The notes under the pieces were generated by a model, which was given only the letters and a program-made list of their open reading frames with translations, was not told the origin of the DNA and searched no databases. Below are positions 45,851 to 57,123 of a DNA stretch of 64,000 nucleotides, one piece after another. This stretch comes from Microthyrium microscopicum (lineage: Eukaryota; Ascomycota; Dothideomycetes; Microthyriales; Microthyriaceae), in the NCBI GenBank assembly GCA_010405405.1, contig MU004232.1:2251481-2315480 (forward strand), given 5' to 3'. Position 1 is the stretch's first letter. Every line of letters starts with the position of its first letter. The position numbers were made by a program, and so were the translations under genes.

Positions 45851-46703
45851 ATGGTTTCTTCACTACTTCTCTCAGCGCTTTGTGCTGTCGTAGCAGCAGA
45901 AGATACCTGGGGACCAGCGGTCTCGTTCGGACCCTCCAAGTCAACGATTATCAGGGCAATTACTACTGTACAACCTGGCAAAGCGCCAGCACAGCCTCAT
46001 GCTGGCACCATCATAGAACCAAGATGCACCACCAACACCACCAAACATGGCGAAAAGAAGAGGACAAGGCCGAATGCTGGATTCCTGACCATCTGGCCCG
46101 GAATGTCCAATGGCACAGGCAACTTGATCCAAACTACTCTCGAATCGCATGAGGAGGGCAAACCACGATGCGGCGAGAAGACTGGCGAATGGTGTGTCAT
46201 GGCCAGCGTATTCGGTGACTTCCCAGGCCTCAGAACGAAGCAAATTGATGCCAAGTCGCAAGGAGTCGTCAAAGGAACTGATAAGATCACCATTGAGTAC
46301 CGTTTAGAGAAGGATGATATGACCTGGACACAGTAAGCCTTCGTGATGAATGAAGAGGGAGACTCGATGACTGATTGATTCTAGAACCGTCACGAACACT
46401 GCTACCAAAGCAGTACTCTCCAAACTCTCGACCAGGTCCGAGCCATATATGCGAGGCTATGGTACAGGTGTTGAGTGCCAACATGACTGCCAGGGCACTA
46501 TCGAACCAAACTATTATACTGATACTGTTATTACATTCAAGTCACCGGAGCCAAAATTCGAGCTCCATGCTTCTGGGGGCCTCACAAACCGAACGGCGTT
46601 GTACACAACACCAGTCTCAGAGCAAGGAGGAAGAGTATGGAAAGTTGCCAAGATAACAATACCTGCTATGTATGATAAGCCCATATGCGGAGGTACTGCT
46701 TAG
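45851..46703 (+). CDS. Secreted glycoprotein, fungal unknown family
   Basis: Protein of 266 residues. Exons are 45851-46332 and 46385-46703, 52-nt intron (GTAAGC...TTCTAG) in phase 2. Signal peptide 1-16 (ending VVAAE). The mature protein starts WGPAVSFGPSKSTIIRA, then FLTIWPGMSNGTGNLIQTTLES, CGEKTGEWCVMASVFG, ITIEYRLEKDDMTWTQTV and ending ITIPAMYDKPICG. Pairs of cysteines (CGEKTGEWC; ECQHDC) suggest disulfides, and the strand-rich pattern fits a jelly-roll fold as in secreted concanavalin-like proteins. I recognise it as a recurrent ascomycete secreted family without established function. Compared with relatives as I recall them, the basic insert HGEKKRTRPN near residue 67 looks extra. Confidence 0.8.
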
Positions 46704-47378
46704 GTGATGTCTAGGCAATTATATGAAGACATACACAAAATACAAATTGGTTATTATCAATTCAGTTCAGGGGCTGTACATGGCTCTAATCCAGAATAAG
46801 ATGTGCGATGGGAATCAGTCCCACTGAATCACTGCGTATCTGCATATGTGCTACCATTTTGTAGACCAAGGAAGTTCTTCGAAATTCCGGTAGCATTCGA
46901 GACTACTTTAGAGGTAGGGAAAAACGTAGTTGGTTTAAGATGACCTGCAGAGATTGAATGTGTCACCAGGCCGCCAAATGGGCCGCTTTCCCTAGCTAGC
47001 TGCTATAGTGCTCTCAAGTTCTCAACCCAGCGAAAAGAACCATAATACCCGAAGTACACAAAGAAAAATACGCATGGAATGCAGGACTTCGACACAAGAG
47101 GAGATCTACAAGCCTACTTCGAAGATGTCTCAATAGAGCGACTCCTCCAGTACTAGAGGGAGCCTGAGCTACCTTGTAGGTCAGCATCATATCCCGAGTT
47201 GAAGAAGCTTCCCAACTTTTTATAAATGTCGCTACTGCCCTTGAGATTTCGCTATTTGGAACACTTGCTATTCGAGGCGAAAACGGCTTTAATCAAACAT
47301 TGACACTCCCAGCACCGAGTCATGATAATTACTGATCAACTTCGACAAGTCTCAAGAAGTCTCAAGAAGTCTGTAATA
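46704..47378. other. Convergent intergenic region, nothing recognised
   Basis: About 675 bp between convergent genes; a 10-bp direct repeat (AGTCTCAAGA, twice) lies at 47348-47367 just downstream of the MBL gene. Confidence 0.5.
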
Positions 47379-48386
47379 CTAAGCCCTGAAAGGTCCCAAA
47401 ATATCAAATGAGATTCTGAGAGATTCGACCATGGCGTACGCGTTTTCAAACCCAAAAGCATCCACTCCACCGACACGGCTAGCCCACGATCTGGTTGTAA
47501 TGTTTGCACAGCGTTCCGCAACGATGTCAAGATAAACCTTGAACTCAGCATATCCGTTGTTAGGGTTGTTCTTTAGAACGGTAGGCAGAAGATTTCCAGC
47601 TCCGAGGAGAGTGTCATTAGTTGCTGAGAGCAATATGGTGTCCTTGCAGTTTTGAAATAGGTCATTGACATACGCTTGTTGGGTAAGAACGTCTTCCCTA
47701 ACTCCAATCCGATTCAAGTGACCACCAATGTAGTGAGTGAAGTTGTATCCAAGAATGTCGTTATGAGCCTTGATCCAGTTCGGTATATTGGTAGACTCGG
47801 CCAGCGCAGCGAACGGTGCCCAGCCCGGAAAAACCACGTCGACTAGCATAAGAACCTTTGCTGCTTCCGCGTATATGAAGATGTTACCAGCACAGTGGTT
47901 CTCGCCCTTGTAGGACAGCTGAACAGTCTGGTTTCCGACGACAAGGTTTAGATTGTCCTTGAATGTTGTCGTTGGTAGTGGTCTCATTGAATCAGACGGT
48001 ACCTCCTTCAGAAGGCGAAGAGTTTCTTCGTGTGCAACGATGTGGACTTTTGGGCCGGCAAATCGATATGCTGATCCAATATGGTCCGCATGCGCATGGC
48101 TGTAGACCATGTGGGTGACTGGTTTGTCTGTGACGTTTCCAATCGCGTACTTTAAGAGTAGGTCCGTGGTTGGGGGCGAATCAATGAGGATCACACCCTC
48201 AGTTGATACGACGAACATAGATTGATAGAAACCATCCAGGACCACATATGTGCCATAGCCCAAAGGCATCGTCAGGAATCCAGAAGTCGGCATGGTAGGG
48301 CCATTAACAGACGCGGGTAGCGGATCGAAGGTTTCAGTGATCTCTCCGATATGAGATATTTGGCTCATTGCAATGTTGCTAAACAT
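47379..48386 (-). CDS. Metallo-beta-lactamase-fold hydrolase
   Basis: MBL-fold enzyme of about 335 residues, one exon, in a frame open well upstream. The ATG at 48386 was chosen because homology-like sequence begins at SQISHIGEI; an alternative ATG is 48368. Key features: DGFYQSMFVVSTEGVILIDSPP (first strands), metal motif SHAHADHIG (HxHxDH), HIVAHEETLRLL, ENHCAGNIFIYAEAAKVLMLVDVVFPGW (third His replaced region N-H-C-A-G-N plus conserved Asp) and HYIGGHLNRIG (last His). This is the arrangement of MBL hydrolases also common in bacteria. No signal peptide seen. Substrate is unknown; roles range from lactone to thioester hydrolysis. Lies next to a methyltransferase on the same strand. Confidence 0.85.
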   Translation of the reverse strand: MFSNIAMSQISHIGEITETFDPLPASVNGPTMPTSGFLTMPLGYGTYVVLDGFYQSMFVVSTEGVILIDSPPTTDLLLKYAIGNVTDKPVTHMVYSHAHADHIGSAYRFAGPKVHIVAHEETLRLLKEVPSDSMRPLPTTTFKDNLNLVVGNQTVQLSYKGENHCAGNIFIYAEAAKVLMLVDVVFPGWAPFAALAESTNIPNWIKAHNDILGYNFTHYIGGHLNRIGVREDVLTQQAYVNDLFQNCKDTILLSATNDTLLGAGNLLPTVLKNNPNNGYAEFKVYLDIVAERCANITTRSWASRVGGVDAFGFENAYAMVESLRISFDILGPFRA

Positions 48387-48969
48387 GCTGAAAAAGAATA
48401 TCGACAACTCATCTTGACTGTTGGAGTGGGAAATGATACTACTTATCACCTTTTTCGAATTTCGAGGTTTTGATGAAATTGCAAGTAGTGCGCCAAAATC
48501 TGTCTGTGTCGAGTTCAAACTATTCCTTTCTTCACGGCGTGATTTATACTTCACTGTGATCACTGAGCTTATTGTTGGTAAGATCTGTACTCTTTCTGAA
48601 CGACTAATCAGAAAGGCATCCATGAGCAACGAAGCAAGTCCGCCGGAAGCCCAATGCAGCCACGGTCAACCATGCCGATTTGCCTTTCCTAGAATAAATA
48701 GGTGTTCCTTAAGTATTTGAGGGATGCAGACAAAGTAATCGATTGTTTTGCACAGTTGAAGTGAGGAAGGCGCATTTGGTCTGTGGGTCGGGTGCAGTAC
48801 ATTTTCCGTGGAAGTGAGCATGCCTCTACTGATGACATCGCAATTGCTTTAGAGAAGAAAGCTGATAGCAACTTTACAAACAATAAGATACTTTCAGAGG
48901 ACTGGAATTACCCGGGATATAAGCAAGCAACATAACCACATTGACAGTACGCGCTGGAAAATGCTCTAG
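48387..48969. other. Intergenic, nothing recognised
   Basis: About 580 bp; contains MBL gene promoter and the methyltransferase 3' end. Confidence 0.5.
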
Positions 48970-50376
48970 TTACGTGGTGGCTTTGGCCGCCTCGAGATCA
49001 GCAATTTGCTTGTTCTCGGCCTCAACATCAATTACGGATGGGACCTCCTCTTCTTGCGTGTTCTCTGGTTTTCGTGCGTAGCAGAAACACACTCGTTGAT
49101 AGAGTCGAATCTTCTGTGCCTTGAATTCAGCCCTCGAGTCGTCAATCAACGTTTGGACTTCTTCTTGTGTCTTGCCCAGGGCAGCTATGACTAGAGGTCC
49201 CGCGGCCTCGATCGCATCATAAAAGTCGAGATAGGTAAATCTTCCCAAAATCTTGTTCTTTTGATGCTTTGCCCACGGCCCAATAGGCCAATTGACCCAC
49301 TTCATATGGATATCAACGAACCCAGCTGCCTCTAGCCATTCTCTCCATTTCTCGGGAGCCTCAAAGTCGAGACCGATTCTTTTGCCTGCTTCTAACATAA
49401 CGTCTCCATAGTCACGAACTCTACTAATGGCTTCATCTTCAGGATTATTGCATCCCGTGGGAAAGGATACCTGTGACCATTAGCGTCGGGTCCAACTATG
49501 ATTCGTTCCGAAACTCTTACATCTTGCATTTCGAGATATCCGCCAGGGTTTAGATGGCTAACATTATGTCAGCAAATTGTGTTGTATCCAATGATAACTA
49601 CCTAGATACTTACTCAAAAGCTTGCTGTATGAATCCGGGCCAGTCTTTGAGAGCAGCAACCATTGCCCGCGAGTGTATAAAGTCGTACGTTTCTTCATGC
49701 ACCCAATCGGTTTCGACATTATCAACCCTGAAGCTACAGTTCACAGGTACGTATGCTGGTTGTATGGGGCTCAGATCCACGCCCAGAACCGAAGCGTTTG
49801 GATAATCATCAGCAAACTCAATAGTCCACTATGATCGTGTTAGATACGAAAGGGTAAAAACAACGGACGTACAATGCCTGTTCCACACCCAACATCAAGA
49901 ACACTTTGAACATCTTTCGGTATTGGTGCTAGAAATAATTTGCCATCCACCGATATGCGAAAAACATGGTGTTGAAGGTCAAGTCGGTCTTGTTCAGCTT
50001 CATCATTAGGAAGCATATATACTCCCGCGTCGTATCCCTGAGATAGTTAGTTCAGACTATAAAACCATGACCTGCGATCTCTACATGGTATCTTCGCCCA
50101 TCTTTGAATTGGTAAGCATATGCCGAACTCGCCAAAGATTCAGTTCGCCTGTACTGTGGTCAGTATTGAATGTATTTACCAGTGACTTGTAAATGTACCC
50201 TGTAGATTTGATATCACTGATTGCAGAATCGGCATCATCGCCCAGAGACGATGGACCAGACTAAAGGGGCAGTCAATTTCAATATGAAGCCTGACGAGAT
50301 TGGAGGTCTGTCATACATCCGTTTCTAACGGCGTCGCAGGTCGATTGTGCTCATGCTCGGTCTCCCGCGCAGACAT
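48970..50376 (-). CDS. LaeA-like SAM methyltransferase
   Basis: Methyltransferase of 367 residues in seven exons: 50376-50317, 50260-50199, 50148-50085, 50037-49873, 49828-49614, 49557-49521, 49470-48970. Introns are 44-56 nt and every junction keeps frame. Layout is that of the large fungal LaeA/TAM-type family: Y-x-Y-x-F-K-D-G-R-R-Y-H-G-Y-D near residue 55-65, MLPNDEAEQDRLDLQHH, motif I VLDVGCGTGIWTIEFAD (from 108), LGVDLSP, FIHSRAMVAALKDWPG, HLNPGGYLEMQD and the late WVNWPIGPWAKHQKNK. LaeA itself is a nuclear regulator of secondary metabolism; most paralogues such as this one have unknown substrates. Neighbours: an MBL hydrolase and a secreted protein. Confidence 0.92.
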
Positions 50377-51874
50377 TTTGATGTGTGTCTGAAGTTATTG
50401 ATAGAATCCGTACCTAGCAACTACTGTCGTCAATTCTGTGTTCGTTACGCACGCTTCACCATGCCTTAACAATGAGCTACCACATTATCACATACCTGCG
50501 TGCGAGGTGAGCTCAATGAACGTTCTTGTTAATCCAAAACTATAGAACGATGACCGCAGTGCGCGAAGGCTGCTCAGCTGTCTCTAAAACAGTTGCACGT
50601 TAAACCCAAGGCGAGACTTCACAAACGAGAAAGATCGCAAAAGTTACAACTCCATCGGGGGGTATCCGATTCCCTTTATGTCATTGGCTCGCCTGTCCCG
50701 ATGGGGCGGGCCGGCTACCCGAAGCGTCGTACCACCGGACCTGACTTAGATCCTTCTATCTTTTGTTGTTCGCCAGGACTTTGACACCTCGACTTCATCG
50801 CGATTAACGACAGCTCATTAGGCGCTTTTGCCATCATCCAAACCGCTGCACATAAGGAGTGTGTACCGATGAGAAAGAATGCGATCTGCTTAAATGCTTG
50901 CGCCAGCCTCAGAACTCGACCTCAGTCACGCGTTTTCAATTTCAAGCAGTTCGTTCAAGCAAAAGTCGGGTTACGTCCGCCAGAAATGGGGTGCATATCG
51001 CCTGTGCCCCCAATAATCTGTGGACTTTTTCGGGATTTGCATGTTCAAAACATGCTATGCCCAGAAGAGCTGTGTCTCCCAAGTGTGTCCTGTAAGCGGA
51101 GAAAGCAGTCATTACTGGTGACAGACAGACAAATGGGGCTGTAGCACTTGTACAGCGAGAGGGTGCGTTTTGTTTTGGTTCAGGCGGGCGCTGAAGATGT
51201 GATCTGTTCATGGGATTATGGGACTGGGTTCGCAACACTTTTACATTTGATTGAGAATGAAGTAGAGGCGATAACTGGTAAAAGATTGAGCCTGTTGATT
51301 AGTATGTGCTCACGATTCTTTGACAAACTCATTCTGATGGTAAATCAAGTTTGAGGCAGATAGCCTGATACATACCATCTTAAAGCGGGAGCATATCTTT
51401 AGTCCATGAAACATGCCGTCTTCCTTTCCTAAGTATGTCTTTGAGCCTTCCTCATCTGCTAAGGTACCAAAGTGAACGAAGAAAATGACAGATGGACCTG
51501 CCGCCATTATCAAGGTGACTTAGTCAGGCTAGCGGTTCCTAGACCTAGATATGCGTATCAATGGGCGGTCTAGCTATTCCTTTGCAAGATATGCTGGCTC
51601 AGATACAATGCCCCAAGAAGAAACAAATTATAAAGCACAGTCAACATGTGTGATATAGCTGAATATATCATTACCAGAAACTGAAGCGACAAGATCAGCT
51701 CCACATCAGAGCAGTTTGATCGTAAGTTCCTACTACACGCCATTTCCTAAATTATCTGTCGTGTGGCTACGGTTTAAGAGTTCCAGATAAGCCATTGAAG
51801 ATTTGCGATAGACCCTGTTCCTATCATTTTGCTAATTTCATCTATAGAAGCGTTCATCTTCGCAGTAATCAAAT
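50377..51874. other. Gene-poor stretch
   Basis: About 1.5 kb upstream of the methyltransferase. Overlapping small ORFs at 50859-51238 on both strands look like chance. No repeat or RNA recognised. Confidence 0.5.
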
Positions 51875-51997
51875 ATGTACCGAGAGGTTAGTCGTGGGTA
51901 CACCTGTGGGCATGGTTGGGTCATGAACTGGGAATCATGTGGACACCGCAAGCAGCCGGGACAAAAGCCTGTCCTTTCAAAGGGAGGATCGCGATAA
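51875..51997 (+). CDS. Mini-ORF A, C-x-H-x8-C motif, possibly truncated
   Basis: 40-codon ORF from ATG 51875 to TAA 51995-51997. It contains Y-T-C-G-H, eight residues, then C-G-H and QPGQ. The spacing C-x-H-x8-C is the same as in the two ORFs downstream, though this one lacks their C-terminal CP-x-C part, so it may be truncated or decayed. No signal peptide. Function unknown; a zinc-binding knuckle is plausible. Confidence 0.4.
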   Translation: MYREVSRGYTCGHGWVMNWESCGHRKQPGQKPVLSKGGSR

Positions 51998-52774
51998 GTA
52001 TGGTGACTATGGACAACGGGAACGAAAAGAGGAAGACGCGTCCCATGTGCGCACAGAAGAGAAAGGTTCAAATGTGAAGTGAAGACTCACAAGAAGGGTT
52101 AAGAACTTAAGATAGTGCCTGTGAAAAAAGCAGCCCATTGTAGCCTTACGAGTATTCGTGTCGCTAGACCGTCTTGTCTGGTTATCTAAATTTAGTTTGG
52201 AAATAGGGGGTGAAGGCCATTCAATACAATGTTGAATACAGCGGCAGATGGAATCTGTTAGCTCATTAAGTAGTAAGTAGTGTCTGCGATATGATCAGTG
52301 ATAGGGTCATCATAAGCTGTCAAGTGATAGGTAATGTATAAAATACTGCAAATAAGCGTCCAAATAGAGCGGCAAATGTAATTTATGGGTGAATTCAGCT
52401 TGGGGGATGACTGATAAACATTTACTAGGCGTAGACGATTTGCGTATAAAAGGATAGCTCACCCTGCCTCTGTTGTGAATGCAAAATAAGAACAAGAGAG
52501 GCATCAATTTCTGACCGACAGACTGATATCCAAGAAAAAGAATTTTGCTTGTGTAAAATTCTTTCGGCGCGATAGCCCAGTACGCAACGTCATCCAGGTC
52601 AATTTGAGTATCAGTAGCTCGGTCCTGACCTTCATTCGGCTCGATAAGATTGTAGTCCTACATTGAAAGTAAATCTATTGACGACATTTTCAATCTGACT
52701 GACAGAGACATTGAATCACCGTAGTTTGCGTTCTAGATAAGTACATAATCGGGTCTTCTGGTACTTCATTCAAA
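51998..52774. other. Intergenic between mini-ORFs A and B
   Basis: About 780 bp; TATAAAA at 52445-52451 is a possible promoter element for a plus-strand transcript. Nothing else recognised. Confidence 0.45.
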
Positions 52775-52978
52775 ATGTGCGATTACCAAGGAATAAGTTT
52801 CTCGTGCGATCATAAAGAAGTTAGGGTGCGGAAGGAGTGTCATGAACAACGTCACCTCAACCTCCAACTTGATGGAAAATCCAGAAAGCGATGCAGGCGT
52901 CCATTCAAAATGTCATATGGGGTAGCATATGTCGACCAGGCATGTCCCACGATATGTGGCGGACCACCCTGTAGCTAG
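52775..52978 (+). CDS. Mini-ORF B, Cys/His-rich protein, 67 residues
   Basis: ATG 52775 to TAG 52976-52978. It begins MCDYQG, then S-C-D-H, eight residues, C-H; a basic middle (KSRKRCRRPFK) and a final ACPTICGGPPC. Aligned with mini-ORF C it shares MC-x-Y-x-G, C-x-H-K, R-x2-K-x-C-H-x2-R and the terminal CP-x-C. No signal peptide, so an intracellular zinc-knuckle protein is most likely. A splice donor-like GTAAGT directly follows the stop codon. Family not recognised. Confidence 0.5.
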   Translation: MCDYQGISFSCDHKEVRVRKECHEQRHLNLQLDGKSRKRCRRPFKMSYGVAYVDQACPTICGGPPCS

Positions 52979-53826
52979 GTAAGTAATGAGCAAAAGCGGA
53001 AAGACCTTTGAAGTCGTATGGAGGCTTGTTTGAACCCATAGAAAAAATCTGGTTAATACATCTTGAATCAGATATCAGCAAGTCTTTGGCGCGGATTCGG
53101 TTGAACAAATCCTCGTCTTCAATTGTTGAAAGTCTATACCATCTTCCAAGGCTCTTATCCCTTTAAGGCCCAAATGAGTGAAGCATTCGAACAGATGCGT
53201 CGATTAAGTATGGTACGGTGTCTGCCAGACTATTTTTCAGAACAGTATGCCCATATCCCATGACTGCGTTTCGCGTAGCAATACCAACTCTCAGGATTGC
53301 GGAAATGAAACAAGCTCAAGATGTTAAGGCATAGCAAGTAAATGATGCTGATGGCCATTGAGCACGATTTGTAAGAGGATTGAGATTTTGTGGCTGGAAT
53401 GTTTTTGTCAAGGCCATTAAATCCTTGATTTGTTATAATAAGGTTAGGCTCAAGTAGCATGATACCTTGGTCGACGACAATACCGTGTCATGTTGATGGA
53501 TGGAGTTTCCAGGGCGTGCCACGCAGGCTACGAACTGGTTGCTTCATTGACCTTTATATCAATATTTGTGCATTATGCATGTGTAACCGTTGACGCTCTG
53601 GGTATAAATTCTCGTCCCCTTCCATCATTCCTGGGACCAGAACCCCAGAACAAAATCTTCCTGCGAACTATCGACGAAATTCAGATCTGTACTCTCAATA
53701 AAAACTTGCTGATATCTAGACAACATCTTACCAGTTAAAATAAACCGACAAGCTCTTCAGTACGTGTGCGTAGTTTCAAAATGCTATAAATATCGCTGAG
53801 AATGATCTAGTTCTCCATTTATCATA
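52979..53826. other. Intergenic between mini-ORFs B and C
   Basis: About 850 bp. TATAAATA at 53785-53792 lies 35 bp before the ATG of mini-ORF C. Nothing else recognised. Confidence 0.45.
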
Positions 53827-54039
53827 ATGTGCCAATACGACGGCTTCATATATGGCTGTGGCCATAAGAAACTTCGTCTACTCAAATATTGCCATAGTGC
53901 ACGAAACGCACCGGGTCATCAATGCTTCTCCCCGTGGCAGATGAAAGAAGAAATCCAACTTCCCAACGAGCGGTGTCCAGACTGTAGAACACAAGGACTG
54001 CCGCGTTTCATTTCAGATGACGCGCAGATGCAAAGCTAG
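53827..54039 (+). CDS. Mini-ORF C, Cys/His-rich protein, 70 residues
   Basis: ATG 53827 to stop ending 54039. It begins MCQYDGF, then Y-G-C-G-H-K, eight residues after the His to C-H, then HQCFSPWQM and ERCPDCR. Seven cysteines or histidines fall in positions shared with mini-ORF B. Small, basic to neutral, no signal peptide or membrane segment. A TATA box lies just upstream. The pattern fits short zinc-knuckle proteins that I have seen as multi-copy, poorly annotated genes in ascomycetes, with no known role. Confidence 0.5.
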   Translation: MCQYDGFIYGCGHKKLRLLKYCHSARNAPGHQCFSPWQMKEEIQLPNERCPDCRTQGLPRFISDDAQMQS

Positions 54040-56034
54040 TTGCAGAATTATATTCACCTGGGAGTCTCGATACAGGAAATTCTGGAGTCGTACATCACTT
54101 TCTCTCTATTTTGGCAACGGCGTCCAAGTTTGTTCCATCTTCCATCATTTTCGTGGACACTTTGGATGTGACTGCAACTTTGCGTCTGCACAGCATATGA
54201 AGATGGTTATCTTCTTACGGCAGTTCTTTTGTCTGGCCTTAGCTCACGAAGCAGAATATGGAATTGCTCAAGATCTGGAGTTATGGGTTGGGGTGGATGG
54301 GAGCTGCAGGTACCCATTTTTGAACTACTACATCATCGATATCATGTATACCTCATACATAACACTTAATTCACCAATGTACATGTCTTCATATAATGCT
54401 GCGGCTTACTGAGTGAAGTCATGGAGTCTAGTAGCACAAGAAGCGAGCTGTACTCTTGAGACATTTCTGTTGCGCCGCAGCTGTGAGACATTGAAAATTC
54501 TTGCATATTGCAGAATTTGCACACAATCTACGGATGTTCTATACTTCAATTTAGATACGTCGAGTATCATCAATTCTGAGTATCCTCGGTTCGTGTTACA
54601 ATTGATACAAGCCTGAAGATTCAATACATTTGTTCTTTTGTGCCACAGAGATCTTTATCAAATCGGAATCCTTACCGTCAAGGGAAATGAGAAAACGATG
54701 CCACCGTATCACCAATAGCCTCGCCTTAACAGCGGCCTCTTGTATAATCCCTTGGAAGTTCCAGTGTGTCTTCGACGGTTAAGGTGGCATGTGTCAGCCC
54801 TGGCTCTGAATTCCCAGTTTTTTGTGTGACTTCAGACTTTGTGCCAGGATGGCGATTTCCACGCGAGATGCAGTTTTAAGCGCATATAGGCAGATCCCAG
54901 TGACTATGTGTACTACGGTCAGTATGCAAGAAGGCTCCCCGCTTGCATAGCAAGGGACTTACAGGAACAGCGGGCCGATGCTGGAGGTAAGGAAGTGAGA
55001 GGTTTCTTTCTTAATCAAACGGTAGCACAATATATGTAATTGCGCTTCGACTCTCAAGACCAAATTCGCTGTGCGAACCATAAAGCTGCTCCTATGCATA
55101 GCATGTTGAAGCCGGTGCAACATCAAAAAGTCGGTCTGGGGGGCGTCAAAGTATTGCATATTTCAGAGTACTTTTGTTTGATTGAGGAGACGGTGTAAAA
55201 TCGCTGGGTAATTTATCTCTCTGTCCAAAAGCCTCGGTAAGGTGGAATAATTCTCTCTTTAGGATTGGTTATGTGCTCATCACGTCAACGGCAAGTGTAG
55301 CATGTGCGATGTGCGACCTAAGATGCATTCAAAATGGCTTACAAGTTGGTAGTACCACATAAATTGTTGATGGTAGGGCTTGTGGGCGCAAGTCAAGTTG
55401 AGCCTCCCGAATTCCAGCAACCAAGTATTGACTTTGTCAGACTCTCTTAGTGCATTTCCAGGCTAGCGTGACCAGAAGAAGAGTCGCAAGGCGGCGAAGC
55501 AGGAGATCATCAAGAGAATGCTAAATTACGAATTAAGGATACGCTGCTAGCCAACGTGCTGCGGGCTGGGCATTTCGTCACTGCAAGACAGCTTGTGGAA
55601 AACAACGCTATCGGAACTTGCCTTGAGGGTATTGTATACCTTCCAACCTCTGGCTATACTTCGTTCCTGTACGGTAAAATAACCAAGCTTAAGACACTTC
55701 AGGTTTCGAGCAATTGAAATAGCAGACCGCTGCTCAGGCATGCTGGCGGAGCAGCAATCCTCTTCCCTGAATTGGGATTGAAATACTCTGAGTATATCAA
55801 ACAAACCGTTGATCTATGTGCCTTTTCGCGAAGAACTTTAGTGAAAAAGTGGTGATAGAGCGAAGTGATGTAACATTTGACGTTGAGACGAGGTGAAGTT
55901 GGGGTTTTGCCGAATGCGGAGTCATTCAAAGCCGTTTCCGAATCGATGGCGTTAGCTTCCCAGATAATCACCCCAAACCTCCAACAAAACCTTCCTTTAT
56001 ATAAATCTATCTTCATTTCCAGGATACAATCAAA
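54040..56034. other. Gene-poor stretch
   Basis: About 2 kb with no recognisable gene; only short ORFs on both strands. The right end has TATATAAA at 55998-56005, just before the MAPR gene. Confidence 0.5.
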
Positions 56035-56833
56035 ATGTCAGATCCATCAGCACACGGTGGCGCATCAGGCGAGACCAAGGGCAAATTCGAGCCCAAGCAG
56101 CCTGTTCAACTCAACCCACCAAAGGATGATCCTATCACGTTAGAGCATCTAGCAAAATGCGATGGTAGGTGCCCCTTGAAGAGCTTGGATATCTTAGTCA
56201 TTTTCAAAATCGAGAACGGGATATTTTGGCCGCGTTGGCTATGCGCTTTAGAGATCCAGTGACTAACGAGGCACAGGTGAACATGAAGGCTTTCCAACTT
56301 ATGTCGCTATCAAGGTACTTGCTTACACCTGCTCTCTGTTACAAATGCCTATATTTTCGCACAGGCAGCAACCCGATTTCTCTAGCTACTATCGTACCAC
56401 AAGTCTAACGTCAACCAGGGAACAATCTTCGACGTAACAGGAAACAAGTCCTACGAAAAAGGCGCAAGCTATCACGGTAATACAAGCCCCATTTCAGCTT
56501 TCTCCAGATCATTCTTTTACACATATCGTCCACTCAACTCTAGGCACTACTCCTTTTTCAAAATGTTTATGGATGAATGTGTGACACATGACTCGCTCTT
56601 CTTGCCTCATGATACCTTCAAAGGTGTGGAGTACTGACAAATCCTCAGTTTTCACAGGCAAAGATGCATCACGAGCTCTAGCACAATCTTCGCTCAAGGC
56701 AGAAGATTGCCGTCCGGATTGGGAGGATTTGAACGATGACCATAAGAAAGTGCTCAGTGATTGGTTCACGTTCTTCAGCAAGCGGTACAACATCGTTGGA
56801 AAGGTGGCACAGGAGGAAGGATCAAATCTTTGA
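56035..56833 (+). CDS. Dap1/MAPR heme-binding protein (cytochrome b5-like domain)
   Basis: Protein of 136 residues. Exons are 56035-56164, 56277-56314, 56419-56476 and 56649-56833; introns 112, 104 and 172 nt, longer than most here. The membrane-associated progesterone receptor fold is complete: PITLEHLAKCDGEHEGFPTYVAI, KGTIFDVTGN, KSYEKGASYHVFTGKDASRALA, then DLNDDHKKVLSDWFTFFSKRYNIVGKV. The conserved Tyr residues in the YEKGASYH region are those used for heme ligation in this family. There is no N-terminal membrane segment, as in fungal Dap1. Dap1/PGRMC1 supports cytochrome P450 function, notably Erg11 in sterol synthesis and azole tolerance; that role is by homology. Confidence 0.92.
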
Positions 56834-57123
56834 TTGCTGTCAATGCAGGAATGAAATCATCATAGCAATGCACAAATTTAGAGCTTATGGTGTTTCGAGT
56901 CATTGTGGGTGTCATCAGAGAAGTGTACGATTCGTCGGAGAACTGCCTAGCTATTGAATGAAAGCAGAAGAGGAAGGCCTTCATGAAGAGCTGAGAATAG
57001 ATTCAAACCAAAGAGCCTTTATTCGCTCGCCTCAACCAGAGGATAAATTGCTATGCTACAGCTTAACCCAAACCAAGAACTCAACTCAACCCCATCTTAC
57101 ACAAACACAAACCCACACACCTA

